This document shows positions 27,101 to 35,298 of a stretch of 64,000 nt of DNA, one piece after another. The translations under genes and the position numbers were made by a program. Source of the stretch: Methylomonas fluvii. GTDB taxonomy: Bacteria; Pseudomonadota; Gammaproteobacteria; Methylococcales; Methylomonadaceae. The DNA is taken from assembly GCF_014850975.1 (NCBI RefSeq), contig NZ_JACXST010000002.1, forward strand, positions 930,001 through 994,000, read 5' to 3'. The notes below the pieces were generated by a model. The model ran no database searches. It had not been told where the DNA came from and worked only from the letters and a program-made list of their open reading frames with translations. Each line of letters begins with the position of its first letter. Within the stretch, counting starts at the first letter, position 1.

Positions 27101-28022
27101 GACCCAGACTTTCTAGCAGGGAAACTCTGGGATCGACTTCATGCCTGGAAAAGAATCTGGCAGCCAAACTTTCAAAGCCATTTTGGGTGATGGAAAGTGC
27201 ACGAGCATTACAAGGCTTGTCATCAAGCCCTTGGCTCTTCAGCCATCGCATAGTGGTGTGTAGGTAGGAAGCTGCTTGACATAATTTGTACAGGGGCTTG
27301 TCGCGGCCGGTAAATGCAGGTAAGTGATTTTTGATGTCGGGAGACAGCACAAATTCTTCCCCGGAAACTTCAGCACATACTCTGGAAAATACGCTGCGAG
27401 TATCCATGAACCATGCAAAACGCCGGAGTTCTTCCAAGTGGGCATCGGGTTTGCTGTAGTCAGCCGTTTCAGGCAAACCGTTTAGCGAAAACTCCAGACA
27501 CAGAAATTCGCGGCCCAAGGAATCGTAACTTGGCTCCAACCATAGCAAGAAATCAGCTCTGGCTGGAAAGCCTTTATTCGCCAAAGCAGATTCAATCCGC
27601 TCTTGTCCAAAGGCAGCAGCCCATGCCAGCAAAGCTTCTTCTCTTTCGGCATCGAAGTCGCCCTGTAACCGAGGCAGTTGTAACGGACACCACAACGCTT
27701 TGATGCGGTAATCCTCAGCGTCAGGCTTTAATTTTCGCAAATATTCGCGCATGGCGGTTTGGCCCAGTCCCATTCCCAACTCGAAAAGATGCCGCGCGGA
27801 TTCACGGGTTCTGAATTTCAGGTTTTGATCGACTTCTCGAAGTTCATTGGCCAGCGCGGCATACACATCAGCCGCATCCAATGCCTTCCAGGGTGTCAAA
27901 TCAATACTATCCAGATCCTGAACGGCACTCGCCATTAAAGCTGTCAGCACACCTCTTTTGACGGCAATTTCGAATGTCTGGCCCCACAGAGAATGTCGTT
28001 GGATAGGATCAAGCAAGGCCAT
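24159..28022 (-). CDS. Large P-loop helicase-like ATPase of an unrecognised two-gene system
   Basis: A 1287-residue protein that I cannot place in a named defence family. Residues 1-430 carry no familiar motif. A Walker A loop, GLEGNPGIGKTTAVVSFLKE, lies near residue 445, and an acidic VVMVDELTGDG near residue 660 resembles Walker B. Further on, SSGARGVSFPKTDWIIAM followed by EVAQLIYRGRGKYY (about residues 885-930) resembles the late motifs of SF2 helicases, the R-x-R part acting as an arginine finger. The rest is alpha-helical and unassigned. ATG at 28022 overlaps the upstream stop as TGATG; a GTG at 28025 is an alternative. Tight coupling says the two proteins are made together. Confidence 0.75.
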   Translation of the reverse strand: MALLDPIQRHSLWGQTFEIAVKRGVLTALMASAVQDLDSIDLTPWKALDAADVYAALANELREVDQNLKFRTRESARHLFELGMGLGQTAMREYLRKLKPDAEDYRIKALWCPLQLPRLQGDFDAEREEALLAWAAAFGQERIESALANKGFPARADFLLWLEPSYDSLGREFLCLEFSLNGLPETADYSKPDAHLEELRRFAWFMDTRSVFSRVCAEVSGEEFVLSPDIKNHLPAFTGRDKPLYKLCQAASYLHTTMRWLKSQGLDDKPCNARALSITQNGFESLAARFFSRHEVDPRVSLLESLGRAYRDTEKVPDCDEDALNDHIRHAFDKIRKALPKAISKQFVDMRELPEPGKSLAFNFSEDVEEFLNPMATMPWQEALSWVDSDSSIADFLKANPQTSISETLAERVKYGQSVPLRDLHSAAVVAGMRSSVLGQMTVLGLEGNPGIGKTTAVVSFLKESSEGFLFLYVSPRVIINDDVTENLARDKATNQSSGILTVTTNSKLIGAAKAWYEKQVQDGTVAKRMVDSAVVADGVENLKHPDNSTLILSPATKEALELTHIGSSNRKRAETERQDRMEDDKRPGVLKVLSLATRNLLAENPDINRVVLTAAIQGYRELGGDKSTLSALDYLFKNPTNKQAGKLERREFAQRIQTIVVMVDELTGDGAGAPFIHTVARWLDQQFIRPFDQEPLFRVILIVSDASLGNEIVLDRYLNSGKRTPDKVLVSKSAGKRPFRLSAMPVRIGGKRLPVLHIMTNSYPATKLSIDYRVRLDLIKPGELFDGRIQTVRQAIAEQQGEAIIGNVIQEIRRALDSGADQVIFFAQDKAFLRSVQTLLVTSEDGEPLLNASQVAILDSSVIAAKRKALIADDRRDTVKVFLMTSSGARGVSFPKTDWIIAMIPRFGIEAALMEVAQLIYRGRGKYYTSDDGVLCDDGDWKDRRLVMLLQDFLPQDEVPEPRQWLRLVSDLLTYLVMLRSTIYTRIIGDAGLDKQNLAMVPVGGIGSEEMLSLMSTHVRAFLREADVFLRDYSADVNRRGLVANAQRNTQHLFSKFSLDATARSKDFKSVVRLEDIQKFSRRASADNAPLLISPNDDPDCLLPDHLYCIGPFWLEHWESLEKQERFNVEGWSTDVGHQSEKLFGELSHIYKDETLPFKLRHSAEELFRILARKKDEATREFSTVKALQSSSTWVVVPLDYPRFWKKDASGRLPSLGDDEIAWRDSLGACIPTTAEILPVIPRYADIPYAAVIGEQDPARLELIFDDRYLAASNELNLLNTILLAE

Positions 28023-31000
28023 CACCCACTATGAAGGCTTTCTGTAACATGAGACAACAATGCCGGTAATGACAGCAAAACGTTGCCTTTACGTCGGCTA
28101 GAAGGCTGGACTTCAATTTCCCCTGCTGCACCACTAGAAGATGGTTGCACCCAGCCAAAGGGATCCAATACCGGTTTAAAGACGCCGCCTTCAGGTTGCT
28201 TTTCAGCTTCGAGAAAATGCAATCCTCGTAGAACCGCCAATAGACAATCACGGACGCTATTGCCAGACCCTAGCAGATTTGAACGAACCCGTTCCCTCCA
28301 CTCGCTGTTTTTCACCTGATAATCGGCGTCCCAAAAATAGGTGCAAAAGCCTGATTGCGGCCTAGCGGCATCGTCATTGCCAACAATTGCCAAGGTTGCA
28401 AAGGTATAAACCGGGATAAGTTGCTTGAGCACGCCATCGCCTTGATCAAAGGCAAATTCGTCGTGGTCCGAAATGCGCACAGCCTCAAACGCCGATTCGG
28501 CTTTACTACGTGTGCGAAGTCGGGTGGCAGGAAAGACGTCTCGCCGCAGCATGTACAGACTAACATGGGGGAACTTACTAGCTACCTCGTCAAGAAATGC
28601 CGTTTGAGTATGTGGTGAATGCCGCTGTGCCGAACGATTGATACGCCGATTACCGAAATGGCTCGACACCAGAATTATGTGCTCATAACCCTGGGCTTGT
28701 AGCCTGGAGACTTCTTCAACGATGAGTTTTGGACTTTTAAATGAATCGCGTGTTTCTACAACATGGGTTTGCATGCGGTCAAAAGACAAGCGATAACCGA
28801 TTGATACTTCACTAACGGCTTCCGCAAGATAAGTTTTTGCTCGAAATATAAAGCCATCGGTATCATTGGTTTGCGGGTGATCGTCGCAAGGTCGAGTGCT
28901 ATAAACCAATGCAGCAATCTTATTAACCGACGGTATGCGGTTGGTTGCAACAATCAGGGGAAATGCGGCCGATAATGCAAAAGCCGCCCCTCTGGCTTTG
29001 TAATGATGATTTAACCCATCCGCCACGAAACCTTGCATTCGCACGGGAAGATCGCGCATCAATGCGGATTCGACGGCTTGTGAAATGGCATATATCCAAT
29101 GATCTCCCTCATCCTTGGCCGCAGTTTTACCCTGCTGTTGAAAACGAATCATCAGCGCAGGCATCCGTTTTTCGGCCTGGGACACCAGTTTTTCACTCAA
29201 TACCTGAAGCACCACATAAATCAGAACAGTCATTGCTGTAGCCGCGGCGGCACGATACTGCCGACTGTCTTCTTCGGAATATTTTGGATGGTTGCGGTAT
29301 TTCAAACGCTCGGGATCGTACCAAATGTCGATCCCCGCGGGCATGAGCCACTGGGGCTCAATCTTGACTCGAGACTGCTTAGTTATAGGATTTTGATTTT
29401 CATCAACCCGAAACGGTCTCCAGGTAATATTCAACAGTTGACGGGGTAGCTCCCTGTGAATTTGAAAAATACTATTTTCATCGCCCCTTTCGGCCAGAGT
29501 CCTTTCGTTTAACTCCGTCCGAACACGAACCGAAAATAAGGCATCGGGCACTTCATCCGGTTTTCGAGCAATTTGAATATGTCTGAACCACTCGATATTT
29601 TCGGGTTGGCCTGATGCTGGCTTGATTAACGGATCGCGTACTCTACCCTTGGATCGCTCTATGGAAGACCAGTCCACCAGGGTCTGCTGAACGACCAAAT
29701 ATAAATCATCAACTGATCGCTGCGCGTGAGCAATGACATTATTAGATTTGGTACGTAACAGGGCAACCAGTGTTTTGCTCAATTCCTTGACGTTGGGACT
29801 CCATAGGCTTAAATCATCCAGCATCGCAACAATTGCCGATTGGCCTTGCTCTCTCAATTGAATAGACAGTTGCTGGGCTTCCGTTATCAGGTCGGATGAT
29901 TGAATGGTGGGATTCAAAACCAGCCATAAAACGACAAGCTCGCAAAGATTTCTGCGCAATACAAACGGCGATATTTCATTACCGGAGTCATCAATTAGAA
30001 TGTCACGCAGGCGATTTAGCCTGGCATCAAAAGCCGGCTCCATCTCACTACGCGGATCTTTACCGTTCACGCGAAACCGATAACTCACTTCACGAAAAAC
30101 AGAAACGCCACGTGATTGTGGATCGACCCGACGCGACTCAAATAGTTGAGTATTCCACTCTGCCCAAACTGGCAGGCAGTTGTAGAACAACGCTTTAATC
30201 AGTTCGTCTGCAATGGAAAATTCCGCAGTCAACCCAAATGTACGTGTAAGATCAAAGTGCAGTGAATGGGGCGATTCTGGAGTTCCGTAATGCTCGAATA
30301 GCTGATTGACCCTATGAATATAATCAACAAATCGCCGATCATTGGCATGCTCTGATTTTGATTTTTGGGCAGCCAAACTATCCATAATCGCGAAGCTGAC
30401 TCGCAATCGCACGCGAGACAACGCTTCGTCCTCAAGGAAATTCAAGAATCGAGTCACTTGGCTATCTTGTTTATCAAAGTCCTGCCGAAGCGTTTCAATT
30501 AATTTTTCTTGTTGAACACTATCAAACTCGTCGTCTCGATAAGCATGGGCATTTGAAATGCTGGATGCCATGCGATCCAGCCAATCTTCAGCTTGAATTT
30601 CTTCCTGGGCAGAGATCACACGTGCAACATCTTTTTCGCGATCTTGTGCTGACCGGTCAGTTTTAGCAAATTCCATTGCTACTATTTGTGCCGGCAGTTC
30701 TTTAAGAAAATCTTTAATCCCAGTTAGTTTGGATAATGCCTCGAATGCCATCTCGGGGTTTTTAATCAACAGGCTATCGGCCGAAAGTTCGAGCTTGACA
30801 ATATCATCAACTATCAGGCGTTTTAATTTTGTGGTGGCCTGAGAGAGACCAGTGATATTGTCATGAAAAATCCGGCCGCCGAGTTTCGCAGTAAAGTTTT
30901 TAGGTGGATTAACTAAATCACGCAGAAATCCACTATCGGGTGTTTGGCGGAATGCCTCACGAAATTCTTTTAGAGCAAGAAGCCGCCGAAGTATTCCGTA

Positions 31001-31189
31001 TGTATTAATGCTGAATCGGTGTTTTTCAGGATCAAACTTTAAAACAGACCAACCGAGTGGGTGAGCGGAATCTTCACCAGACGGCGGAAAGACTTTCACC
31101 AAAAAATGAATGAGCGAACTGAGATCGGTGGAGGGAATTTGCCCGCGCGCATGCACGGACGCTCCACCTTGTTGGGCGGTTTGTGACAT
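28022..31189 (-). CDS. Large partner protein of the helicase-like ATPase, unknown
   Basis: A 1055-residue protein of no recognised family. It is soluble, mostly helical in the first 600 residues (QEEIQAEDWLDRMASSISNA, WNTQLFESRRVDPQSRGVSV), with a mixed alpha/beta region near residues 800-930 where YEHIILVSSHFGNRRINRS, VSLYMLRRDVFP and LKQLIPVYTFATLAIVGND form a Rossmann- or RNase H-like strand series. No catalytic triad can be named safely. The ATG at 31189 has GGAGAA upstream at a workable spacing; an ATG at 31195 touches it. Its stop overlaps the ATPase start, so both form one operon. A HEPN-type gene lies upstream on the same strand. Confidence 0.7.
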   Translation of the reverse strand: MSQTAQQGGASVHARGQIPSTDLSSLIHFLVKVFPPSGEDSAHPLGWSVLKFDPEKHRFSINTYGILRRLLALKEFREAFRQTPDSGFLRDLVNPPKNFTAKLGGRIFHDNITGLSQATTKLKRLIVDDIVKLELSADSLLIKNPEMAFEALSKLTGIKDFLKELPAQIVAMEFAKTDRSAQDREKDVARVISAQEEIQAEDWLDRMASSISNAHAYRDDEFDSVQQEKLIETLRQDFDKQDSQVTRFLNFLEDEALSRVRLRVSFAIMDSLAAQKSKSEHANDRRFVDYIHRVNQLFEHYGTPESPHSLHFDLTRTFGLTAEFSIADELIKALFYNCLPVWAEWNTQLFESRRVDPQSRGVSVFREVSYRFRVNGKDPRSEMEPAFDARLNRLRDILIDDSGNEISPFVLRRNLCELVVLWLVLNPTIQSSDLITEAQQLSIQLREQGQSAIVAMLDDLSLWSPNVKELSKTLVALLRTKSNNVIAHAQRSVDDLYLVVQQTLVDWSSIERSKGRVRDPLIKPASGQPENIEWFRHIQIARKPDEVPDALFSVRVRTELNERTLAERGDENSIFQIHRELPRQLLNITWRPFRVDENQNPITKQSRVKIEPQWLMPAGIDIWYDPERLKYRNHPKYSEEDSRQYRAAAATAMTVLIYVVLQVLSEKLVSQAEKRMPALMIRFQQQGKTAAKDEGDHWIYAISQAVESALMRDLPVRMQGFVADGLNHHYKARGAAFALSAAFPLIVATNRIPSVNKIAALVYSTRPCDDHPQTNDTDGFIFRAKTYLAEAVSEVSIGYRLSFDRMQTHVVETRDSFKSPKLIVEEVSRLQAQGYEHIILVSSHFGNRRINRSAQRHSPHTQTAFLDEVASKFPHVSLYMLRRDVFPATRLRTRSKAESAFEAVRISDHDEFAFDQGDGVLKQLIPVYTFATLAIVGNDDAARPQSGFCTYFWDADYQVKNSEWRERVRSNLLGSGNSVRDCLLAVLRGLHFLEAEKQPEGGVFKPVLDPFGWVQPSSSGAAGEIEVQPSSRRKGNVLLSLPALLSHVTESLHSG

Positions 31190-31346
31190 CGGCATTCTCC
31201 AAAATAGATTGACCGTTACTGGTCACATCGCCCTCTATGTCTGCCGAACAAATAGAGAACGGGATTATCTTTCTATATTTTGGAGTTTATAGCACAAAGG
31301 GTGAGTTGCCCTAATAATTAAGAGCAAAACGTTAATTAGGTAGCGA

Positions 31347-31889
31347 TTAAAGATTCGTATCCAAATAAGCATCCGTAGCTTTGACTAATTCCTTGATGAA
31401 ACGAATGACTTTTTCGAGTTCGTCACGTCGTATCAAATGCGCTTGCGGTGAGCCGTTGTTAATGGGTTTCGACCGATGGACGGCATCACCTCTTTTAGAG
31501 ATCCAGTCATTCAGGGACTTTCGAGCTCGCTCAGGATCGGTATTGGCCCACGTCCAACCCAAGGTTACATCGATGCCGACATACTCTAGGAAAAGTCGTT
31601 TGGTTTTGTCTGAGCTAGGATTATGGAATTGCTTGAGGTCTTGATGGAGCTTTTTGTGTATGAAGTCGCCGACATAGCTGCCTGCCACAGCTCCCAAACG
31701 AATATTCATCGCTTCGGTTATGCGATCTTCGACGTAGGTTTCCCAGGCAGTAAGCGCCATCACCAGACCTGCTCGTTTTAAAACCTCAGCGTTTGCCGGT
31801 GGCGGGTTGGTGTTGATTGCGTCGAAATGAGCTAGAAGCTCCTCAGCATCCTTAATTGAATAATCGAAAGCCAGCTTTGCTTGGGACAT
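31347..31889 (-). CDS. HEPN-domain protein (RiboL-PSP-HEPN-like)
   Basis: A 180-residue helical protein. Helix 2 has LVMALTAWETYVEDRITEAM, a WE-x-Y stretch typical of the RiboL-PSP/MAE_28990 type of HEPN proteins, and the catalytic-type R-x4-H motif is RGDAVH at residues 133-138. HEPN proteins with this motif are often RNases used in toxin-antitoxin or phage-abortive systems; enzymatic activity here is inferred from the motif. It is transcribed toward the two large genes with a 157-base gap, so it may belong to the same system or be a neighbour. The ATG at 31889 follows a purine-rich site. Confidence 0.8.
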   Translation of the reverse strand: MSQAKLAFDYSIKDAEELLAHFDAINTNPPPANAEVLKRAGLVMALTAWETYVEDRITEAMNIRLGAVAGSYVGDFIHKKLHQDLKQFHNPSSDKTKRLFLEYVGIDVTLGWTWANTDPERARKSLNDWISKRGDAVHRSKPINNGSPQAHLIRRDELEKVIRFIKELVKATDAYLDTNL

Positions 31890-31974
31890 CCTTGATCTCG
31901 AGAATAAAAATAAAGCACTGATAGTACTGTATTGGTCGAAACTCTAACAACAAAGGAATTACGGATATGGCTTG

Positions 31975-32175
31975 CTAGCGTGGGCTATAGCCAATTACCG
32001 CCAAGTTACTTTTGAGCTTTTCCGCAACAACCATCATGCGATAGGCCTCCTCATCATCGACTGCCTGACTGCGATAATCAGCAAATCCAGTTCGCTTTAG
32101 AAATTGCGCTAAATCCCAAGCCTCCTTTTCGGATAGTGAAACGCTCAAGTATATTTCATCCGAACTAATTGTCAT
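31975..32175 (-). CDS. Small conserved element-associated protein (possibly DUF7706)
   Basis: A 66-residue acidic protein: IYLSVSLSEKEAWDLAQFLK, then TGFADYRSQAVDDEEAYRM and VIGYSPR at the end. I recall similar short proteins in integrative elements, recently given the label DUF7706, but I cannot confirm that here. It overlaps the end of the upstream 222-residue gene by 4 bases (ATGA), so they are coupled. No function is known to me. Confidence 0.65.
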   Translation of the reverse strand: MTISSDEIYLSVSLSEKEAWDLAQFLKRTGFADYRSQAVDDEEAYRMMVVAEKLKSNLAVIGYSPR

Positions 32176-32840
32176 TGCCCACCCGCCTTATCCGAGTCGA
32201 TCTCATCGACCACTGAATCCTCACCCTCGGTAAGCTTCGCTGCCTCATCCAACAACCCTGATTCCTGCCGGGCCAGTCGCACTTCCTCTCCATGTCCCTG
32301 TTCATACGCTGCCTGATGCGCGCGTCTTTCCATCGTCACAATTTTATTCGCTAGCCTCTGCAACCGCTGCTGCCACTGATAACGGGCCTCAATGCAATGC
32401 TTGTTGGAGATGACCTGGCATAGCCACAAGGTGTCCATTACGATCATCAATTGGTCCAGTAAACGAATCAACTCGACGAATTGCGCAATCTGCGGCGAAG
32501 CGATTTTCGCCACAAATTCCCGAGGGTGGGTATAGGTAGGCGTTTCGGTGATGCCATTGTCAGCTTTGAGTTTTTCCAGCCGCATCTTTTCCTGCTGCAG
32601 TTGCTCCGCGCACTCGGCAATCATCTGGCCGACGATGCTTTCTATTTCATCAACGGTTTCTTCCCGGCCGATGATGCGCAGGATCACGTCAATCGCATAC
32701 AAGGACACCATCAGTCGGTGATAGCTATCACGAATGACCCGAATGGCTTGTTCGCTGTTGATGCTAAACGTACGCTCAAATATCGGCCGACTGATGGCGC
32801 GACGCAAGGCTGATTTTGGCTGTGAAGCTGTTTCGGACAT
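32172..32840 (-). CDS. AcaB / DUF1845-like protein of integrative conjugative elements
   Basis: A 222-residue protein starting with a basic stretch, then RPIFERTFSINSEQAIRVIRD, a pattern I associate with the PFL_4669/DUF1845 family that includes AcaB of IncC plasmids. The middle is helical (EIESIVGQMIAECAEQLQQE) and the C-terminus is acidic. In IncC plasmids AcaB activates the acaDC genes, which are flhDC-type like the pair at 63.2-64 kb here. That would give a regulatory link between the two ends of this window; it is inference from family membership. It is transcribed away from ssb, with a 412-base gap between the two genes. Confidence 0.65.
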   Translation of the reverse strand: MSETASQPKSALRRAISRPIFERTFSINSEQAIRVIRDSYHRLMVSLYAIDVILRIIGREETVDEIESIVGQMIAECAEQLQQEKMRLEKLKADNGITETPTYTHPREFVAKIASPQIAQFVELIRLLDQLMIVMDTLWLCQVISNKHCIEARYQWQQRLQRLANKIVTMERRAHQAAYEQGHGEEVRLARQESGLLDEAAKLTEGEDSVVDEIDSDKAGGQ

Positions 32841-33041
32841 GACCGTTTCCTGATGTGGACGAATGGTTCATGATCGTATGTCAAATTCTTTAAAGCCTTT
32901 CCGCAGACGACGGCGAATTCGTCATCAGCTGCAAGAACACTTCAAAAAATCTCTGCTTCAATACCCGCCAACGGAATCGGTCGGCCATCGGCCTTTCGCT
33001 TCTTCCCAGACTTTCTCGGCTGGTCTTTCATGATCACCTTG

Positions 33042-33120
33042 ATCCGACCTCGGTCGGCGTTCCGTTTTTAAACGGCGACGGTGGATTTCCATCGGCGTGT
33101 CAGGTGCGTCAAGCCTGATG
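33042..33120 (+). ncRNA. Three-stem RNA-like motif, copy 1
   Basis: Part of the 412-base gap 32841-33252. Stems: CCGACC/GGTCGG at 33043-33056, CCGT/ACGG at 33061-33074, a middle CGGTGG/CCATCG stem, and TCAGG/CCTGA around a TGCGTCAAG loop at 33099-33117. The same order occurs at 36464-36539 and 41971-42049 with compensatory changes in stems. It ends 18 bases before the leader of ssb. Confidence 0.6.
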
Positions 33121-33138
33121 TGTATTTTTTATTGTCTA

Positions 33139-33189
33139 ACCCTGCCGGGCGTCTCGATTCCCAGCCGGGGTTCGACGGCCGGTATGCCC
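33139..33189 (+). promoter_or_regulatory. Pseudoknot-type leader of ssb (copy 1)
   Basis: ACCC at 33139 can pair GGGGT at 33167-33171. Strand A GGGCGT pairs strand C ATGCCC (33184-33189). This copy is further from its start codon (63 bases) than most, and its link to the ribosome site is not clear. Confidence 0.5.
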
Positions 33190-33252
33190 ATCGCCGCGCC
33201 GCTGGGTATTGTTTTCGTTGAGTCGGGCGCGGCCGACAGGAGGAATGTCATC

Positions 33253-33684
33253 ATGGCCAATCGCGGCGTGAACAAAGTCATCTTGCTGGGCCGGCTCGGC
33301 GCCGATCCGGATATTCGCTTTATGCCCAATAACGGCGGCAAAGTCGTCGCTGTCCGTTTGGCAACCAGTGAAGTCTGGAACGATCCTAAAAACGGCAAAC
33401 AGGAGCGGACGGAATGGCATCGGGTGGTGTTTTTCAAAAAACTCGCCGATACCGCCGAGCAGTATTTGCACAAAGGTAGCCAGATCTACATCGAAGGCCG
33501 TTTGCGTACCCAGCAATGGGGCCAAGCAAATAACAAGCGGTACCGTACCGAAATCGCCGCCTTTGAATTGCAGATGCTGGATCGCCCAAACGCATCGGCA
33601 GCCGCCAACGGTTCGTCATCATCGCCAGCGGCACCCGAGGACAACGATTGGGATGACGAATACAGCGATATGCCCATCCATTAA
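33253..33684 (+). CDS. ssb: Single-stranded DNA-binding protein
   Basis: A 143-residue SSB. The OB-fold begins MANRGVNKVILLGRLGADPD and includes WHRVVFFKKLADTAEQYLHKGSQIYIEGRLRTQQW, all typical. The linker is short and rich in Ser, Ala and Asn. The tail ends DDEYSDMPIH; most bacterial SSBs end in acidic residues plus IPF, so the last residues differ and binding to host partners may be altered. I start at the ATG at 33253, with AGGAGG before it; the longer open frame upstream reads through the leader. In SXT-type elements ssb, bet and exo form a recombination set, and the same order is present here. Confidence 0.95.
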   Translation: MANRGVNKVILLGRLGADPDIRFMPNNGGKVVAVRLATSEVWNDPKNGKQERTEWHRVVFFKKLADTAEQYLHKGSQIYIEGRLRTQQWGQANNKRYRTEIAAFELQMLDRPNASAAANGSSSSPAAPEDNDWDDEYSDMPIH

Positions 33685-33760
33685 ACCCCGGCGCGCCGAT
33701 TATAGGCGTTCATTGGTTTAACGGTTACACCGCCGACCCTTTTCAGGTTTCGGTATTTCA

Positions 33761-33803
33761 ACCCCCTGGGGAACTCCATTCCCCGGCGGGCGATGGCGTT
33801 CCC
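33761..33803 (+). promoter_or_regulatory. Pseudoknot-type leader of bet (copy 2)
   Basis: CCC at 33763 can pair GGG at 33788. Strand A GGGAAC pairs C GTTCCC (33798-33803). Alternatively A pairs B as GGGGAA/TTCCCC. CCTTT at 33802-33806 is complementary (one G-U) to GAAGG at 33813-33817, the ribosome site of bet. The start codon is 23 bases downstream. Confidence 0.6.
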
Positions 33804-33826
33804 TTTTTTATTGAAGGATACCCACC

Positions 33827-34867
33827 ATGAGCCAAAATAACCGCAACACCTTACCCAAAACCCGCGACCTGCCGATGCCGGTCACGGCGCAACAAAGCTA
33901 CGGCCTGTCGGAGCAGTCCTGGAAAGTACTAACCGAAGTCACTTTTCCCACGGCGAAAACCCCGGAAGCCATTCTGATGGCCCTGGATTATTGCAAGGCC
34001 CGCAAGCTCGACATCTTCAAAAAGCCGGTGCATATCGTGCCGATGTGGAGTGCCGCTTTAGGCCGCAATGTCGAAACTGTCTGGCCGTCCATCATGGAAA
34101 TCCAGACTACCGCGTCCAGAACCGGTGTTTGGGCCGGCATGGATAGGCCCGTCTGGGGTCCTGATGTCACCAAGACCTTTACCGGTCGCTACAAAGACGA
34201 CAACGAGCAATGGCAGGAATCCAGTGTCACCGTGACTTTTCCCGAATGGGTAGCCGTCACCGTGTATCGGATCGTTGCGGGAAAACGTTGCGCCTTTACT
34301 GAGGAAGTGTACTGGCTGGAAGCCTACAGCACCGCCGGTGGTAAAAACTCGCAAGTGCCGACCGCGATGTGGATCAAACGCCCCAAGGGGCAATTGGCCA
34401 AATGCGGTAAAGCGGCATCCTTGCGTTCAGCCTTTCCGGAGGAATGCGGTTATGCCGCCGAGGAGATGGATGGCAAAACGCTCGACGACATCGTCGACGC
34501 TACCGTAATTGATGGCGAAGCGACTGTGTGGGATGGCGATGCAGACGATCGGTTTCCCGAATCACCCGAGCACACGTCTCAGGTGATCAACTTGTCGCAA
34601 ATCCATCCCAAGGTGCAAAAGGCCGTAGCGGAATTGGTACGTCGTACCAAGGCGGCAGGTGCCTGGAAAGCAGCCTACGACTATGCCCACCAGAAGTTCA
34701 AAGGCATCGACCTGACCTTTGCGTTGGCCGAGTTGGACAAGGTATCGCAAGTTGAACCCAAGGCAACACAAGCCCTGGAACAAACCGAAAACACTGGCAT
34801 GCCACCCTTGTCCGCGAAAGACATGGCGATGAATCAGGCCCGTCAAACCCTGGGGCACGCGGCGTAG
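33827..34867 (+). CDS. bet: Bet/RecT-family single-strand annealing recombinase
   Basis: A 346-residue protein of the phage-lambda Bet / RecT family. Key stretches are YCKARKLDIFKKPVHIVPMW, ETVWPSIMEIQTTASRTGVW, EEVYWLEAYSTAGG and MWIKRPKGQLAKCGKAASLR, which match Bet annealing proteins. It anneals complementary strands coated by SSB and works with the exonuclease encoded at 35295. In SXT/R391 elements the equivalent pair promotes recombination between elements. The C-terminal tail after residue 230 is longer and less conserved. Confidence 0.92.
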   Translation: MSQNNRNTLPKTRDLPMPVTAQQSYGLSEQSWKVLTEVTFPTAKTPEAILMALDYCKARKLDIFKKPVHIVPMWSAALGRNVETVWPSIMEIQTTASRTGVWAGMDRPVWGPDVTKTFTGRYKDDNEQWQESSVTVTFPEWVAVTVYRIVAGKRCAFTEEVYWLEAYSTAGGKNSQVPTAMWIKRPKGQLAKCGKAASLRSAFPEECGYAAEEMDGKTLDDIVDATVIDGEATVWDGDADDRFPESPEHTSQVINLSQIHPKVQKAVAELVRRTKAAGAWKAAYDYAHQKFKGIDLTFALAELDKVSQVEPKATQALEQTENTGMPPLSAKDMAMNQARQTLGHAA

Positions 34868-34895
34868 AAACGCTGCAATCCTAAATTCTTTAACC

Positions 34896-34942
34896 ACCCA
34901 CGAGGGCGTCATGATTCGCCCACGGGGTAGGACATGGCGCTC
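34896..34942 (+). promoter_or_regulatory. Pseudoknot-type leader (copy 3)
   Basis: ACCC at 34896 pairs GGGT at 34925-34928. Strand A GGGCGTCAT pairs C ATGGCGCTC (34934-34942) over nine pairs including G-U. The alternative A:B hairpin is GGGCG/CGCCC. CTCTTC (34940-34945), which includes the end of C, is complementary to GGAGAG (34954-34959), the ribosome site before the ATG at 34963. Confidence 0.65.
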
Positions 34943-34962
34943 TTCATTTATCAGGAGAGGTC

Positions 34963-35298
34963 ATGAACACAAACGATCAATCATTAAACCGCGTGCCCTG
35001 TCATACCGACTGGCAACGTTACGATTCACCAACGGTGTTACGCCGTCACGGTCGTGGTTTTCTGGAACGCCTGTGGCGACCCCAGGCCAACGAACCGAAC
35101 CCGCAGCCCTTGAGCCAACCGGAACTGACAACGCTGGCCGAGAGTTTTGGCGGTGTGTGTCTGCCGGCGCAAGACGAACTGCTGTTGCTGTTCGGCGATG
35201 GCCATTGGGCCCGGCGTTGCCAGACCCAGTTGCACAAGCTCGGTATCGAGTCGGTGCGCTTCGGTTGCCAAGTGCAGTTGACCGGATTTTCGCGATGA
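34963..35298 (+). CDS. Conserved-looking hypothetical protein between bet and exo
   Basis: A 111-residue protein that I do not recognise. It has a polar N-terminal half (HTDWQRYDSPTVLRRHGRGF) and a compact C-terminal half with LTTLAESFGGVCLPAQDELLLLFGDGHWARRCQTQLHKLGIES, which reads like a small alpha/beta domain. It has a strong ribosome site and its own leader, and its stop overlaps the exo start as ATGA, so it is coupled to exo. The position inside the Bet-Exo pair suggests an accessory role in recombination. Confidence 0.75.
   Translation: MNTNDQSLNRVPCHTDWQRYDSPTVLRRHGRGFLERLWRPQANEPNPQPLSQPELTTLAESFGGVCLPAQDELLLLFGDGHWARRCQTQLHKLGIESVRFGCQVQLTGFSR

Noticed and set aside
28022-31189. 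PIWI or Argonaute-like (pPIWI-RE) protein
   Set aside because: The late strand series is vaguely similar, but no catalytic or conserved Arg/Glu motif of that family could be placed.
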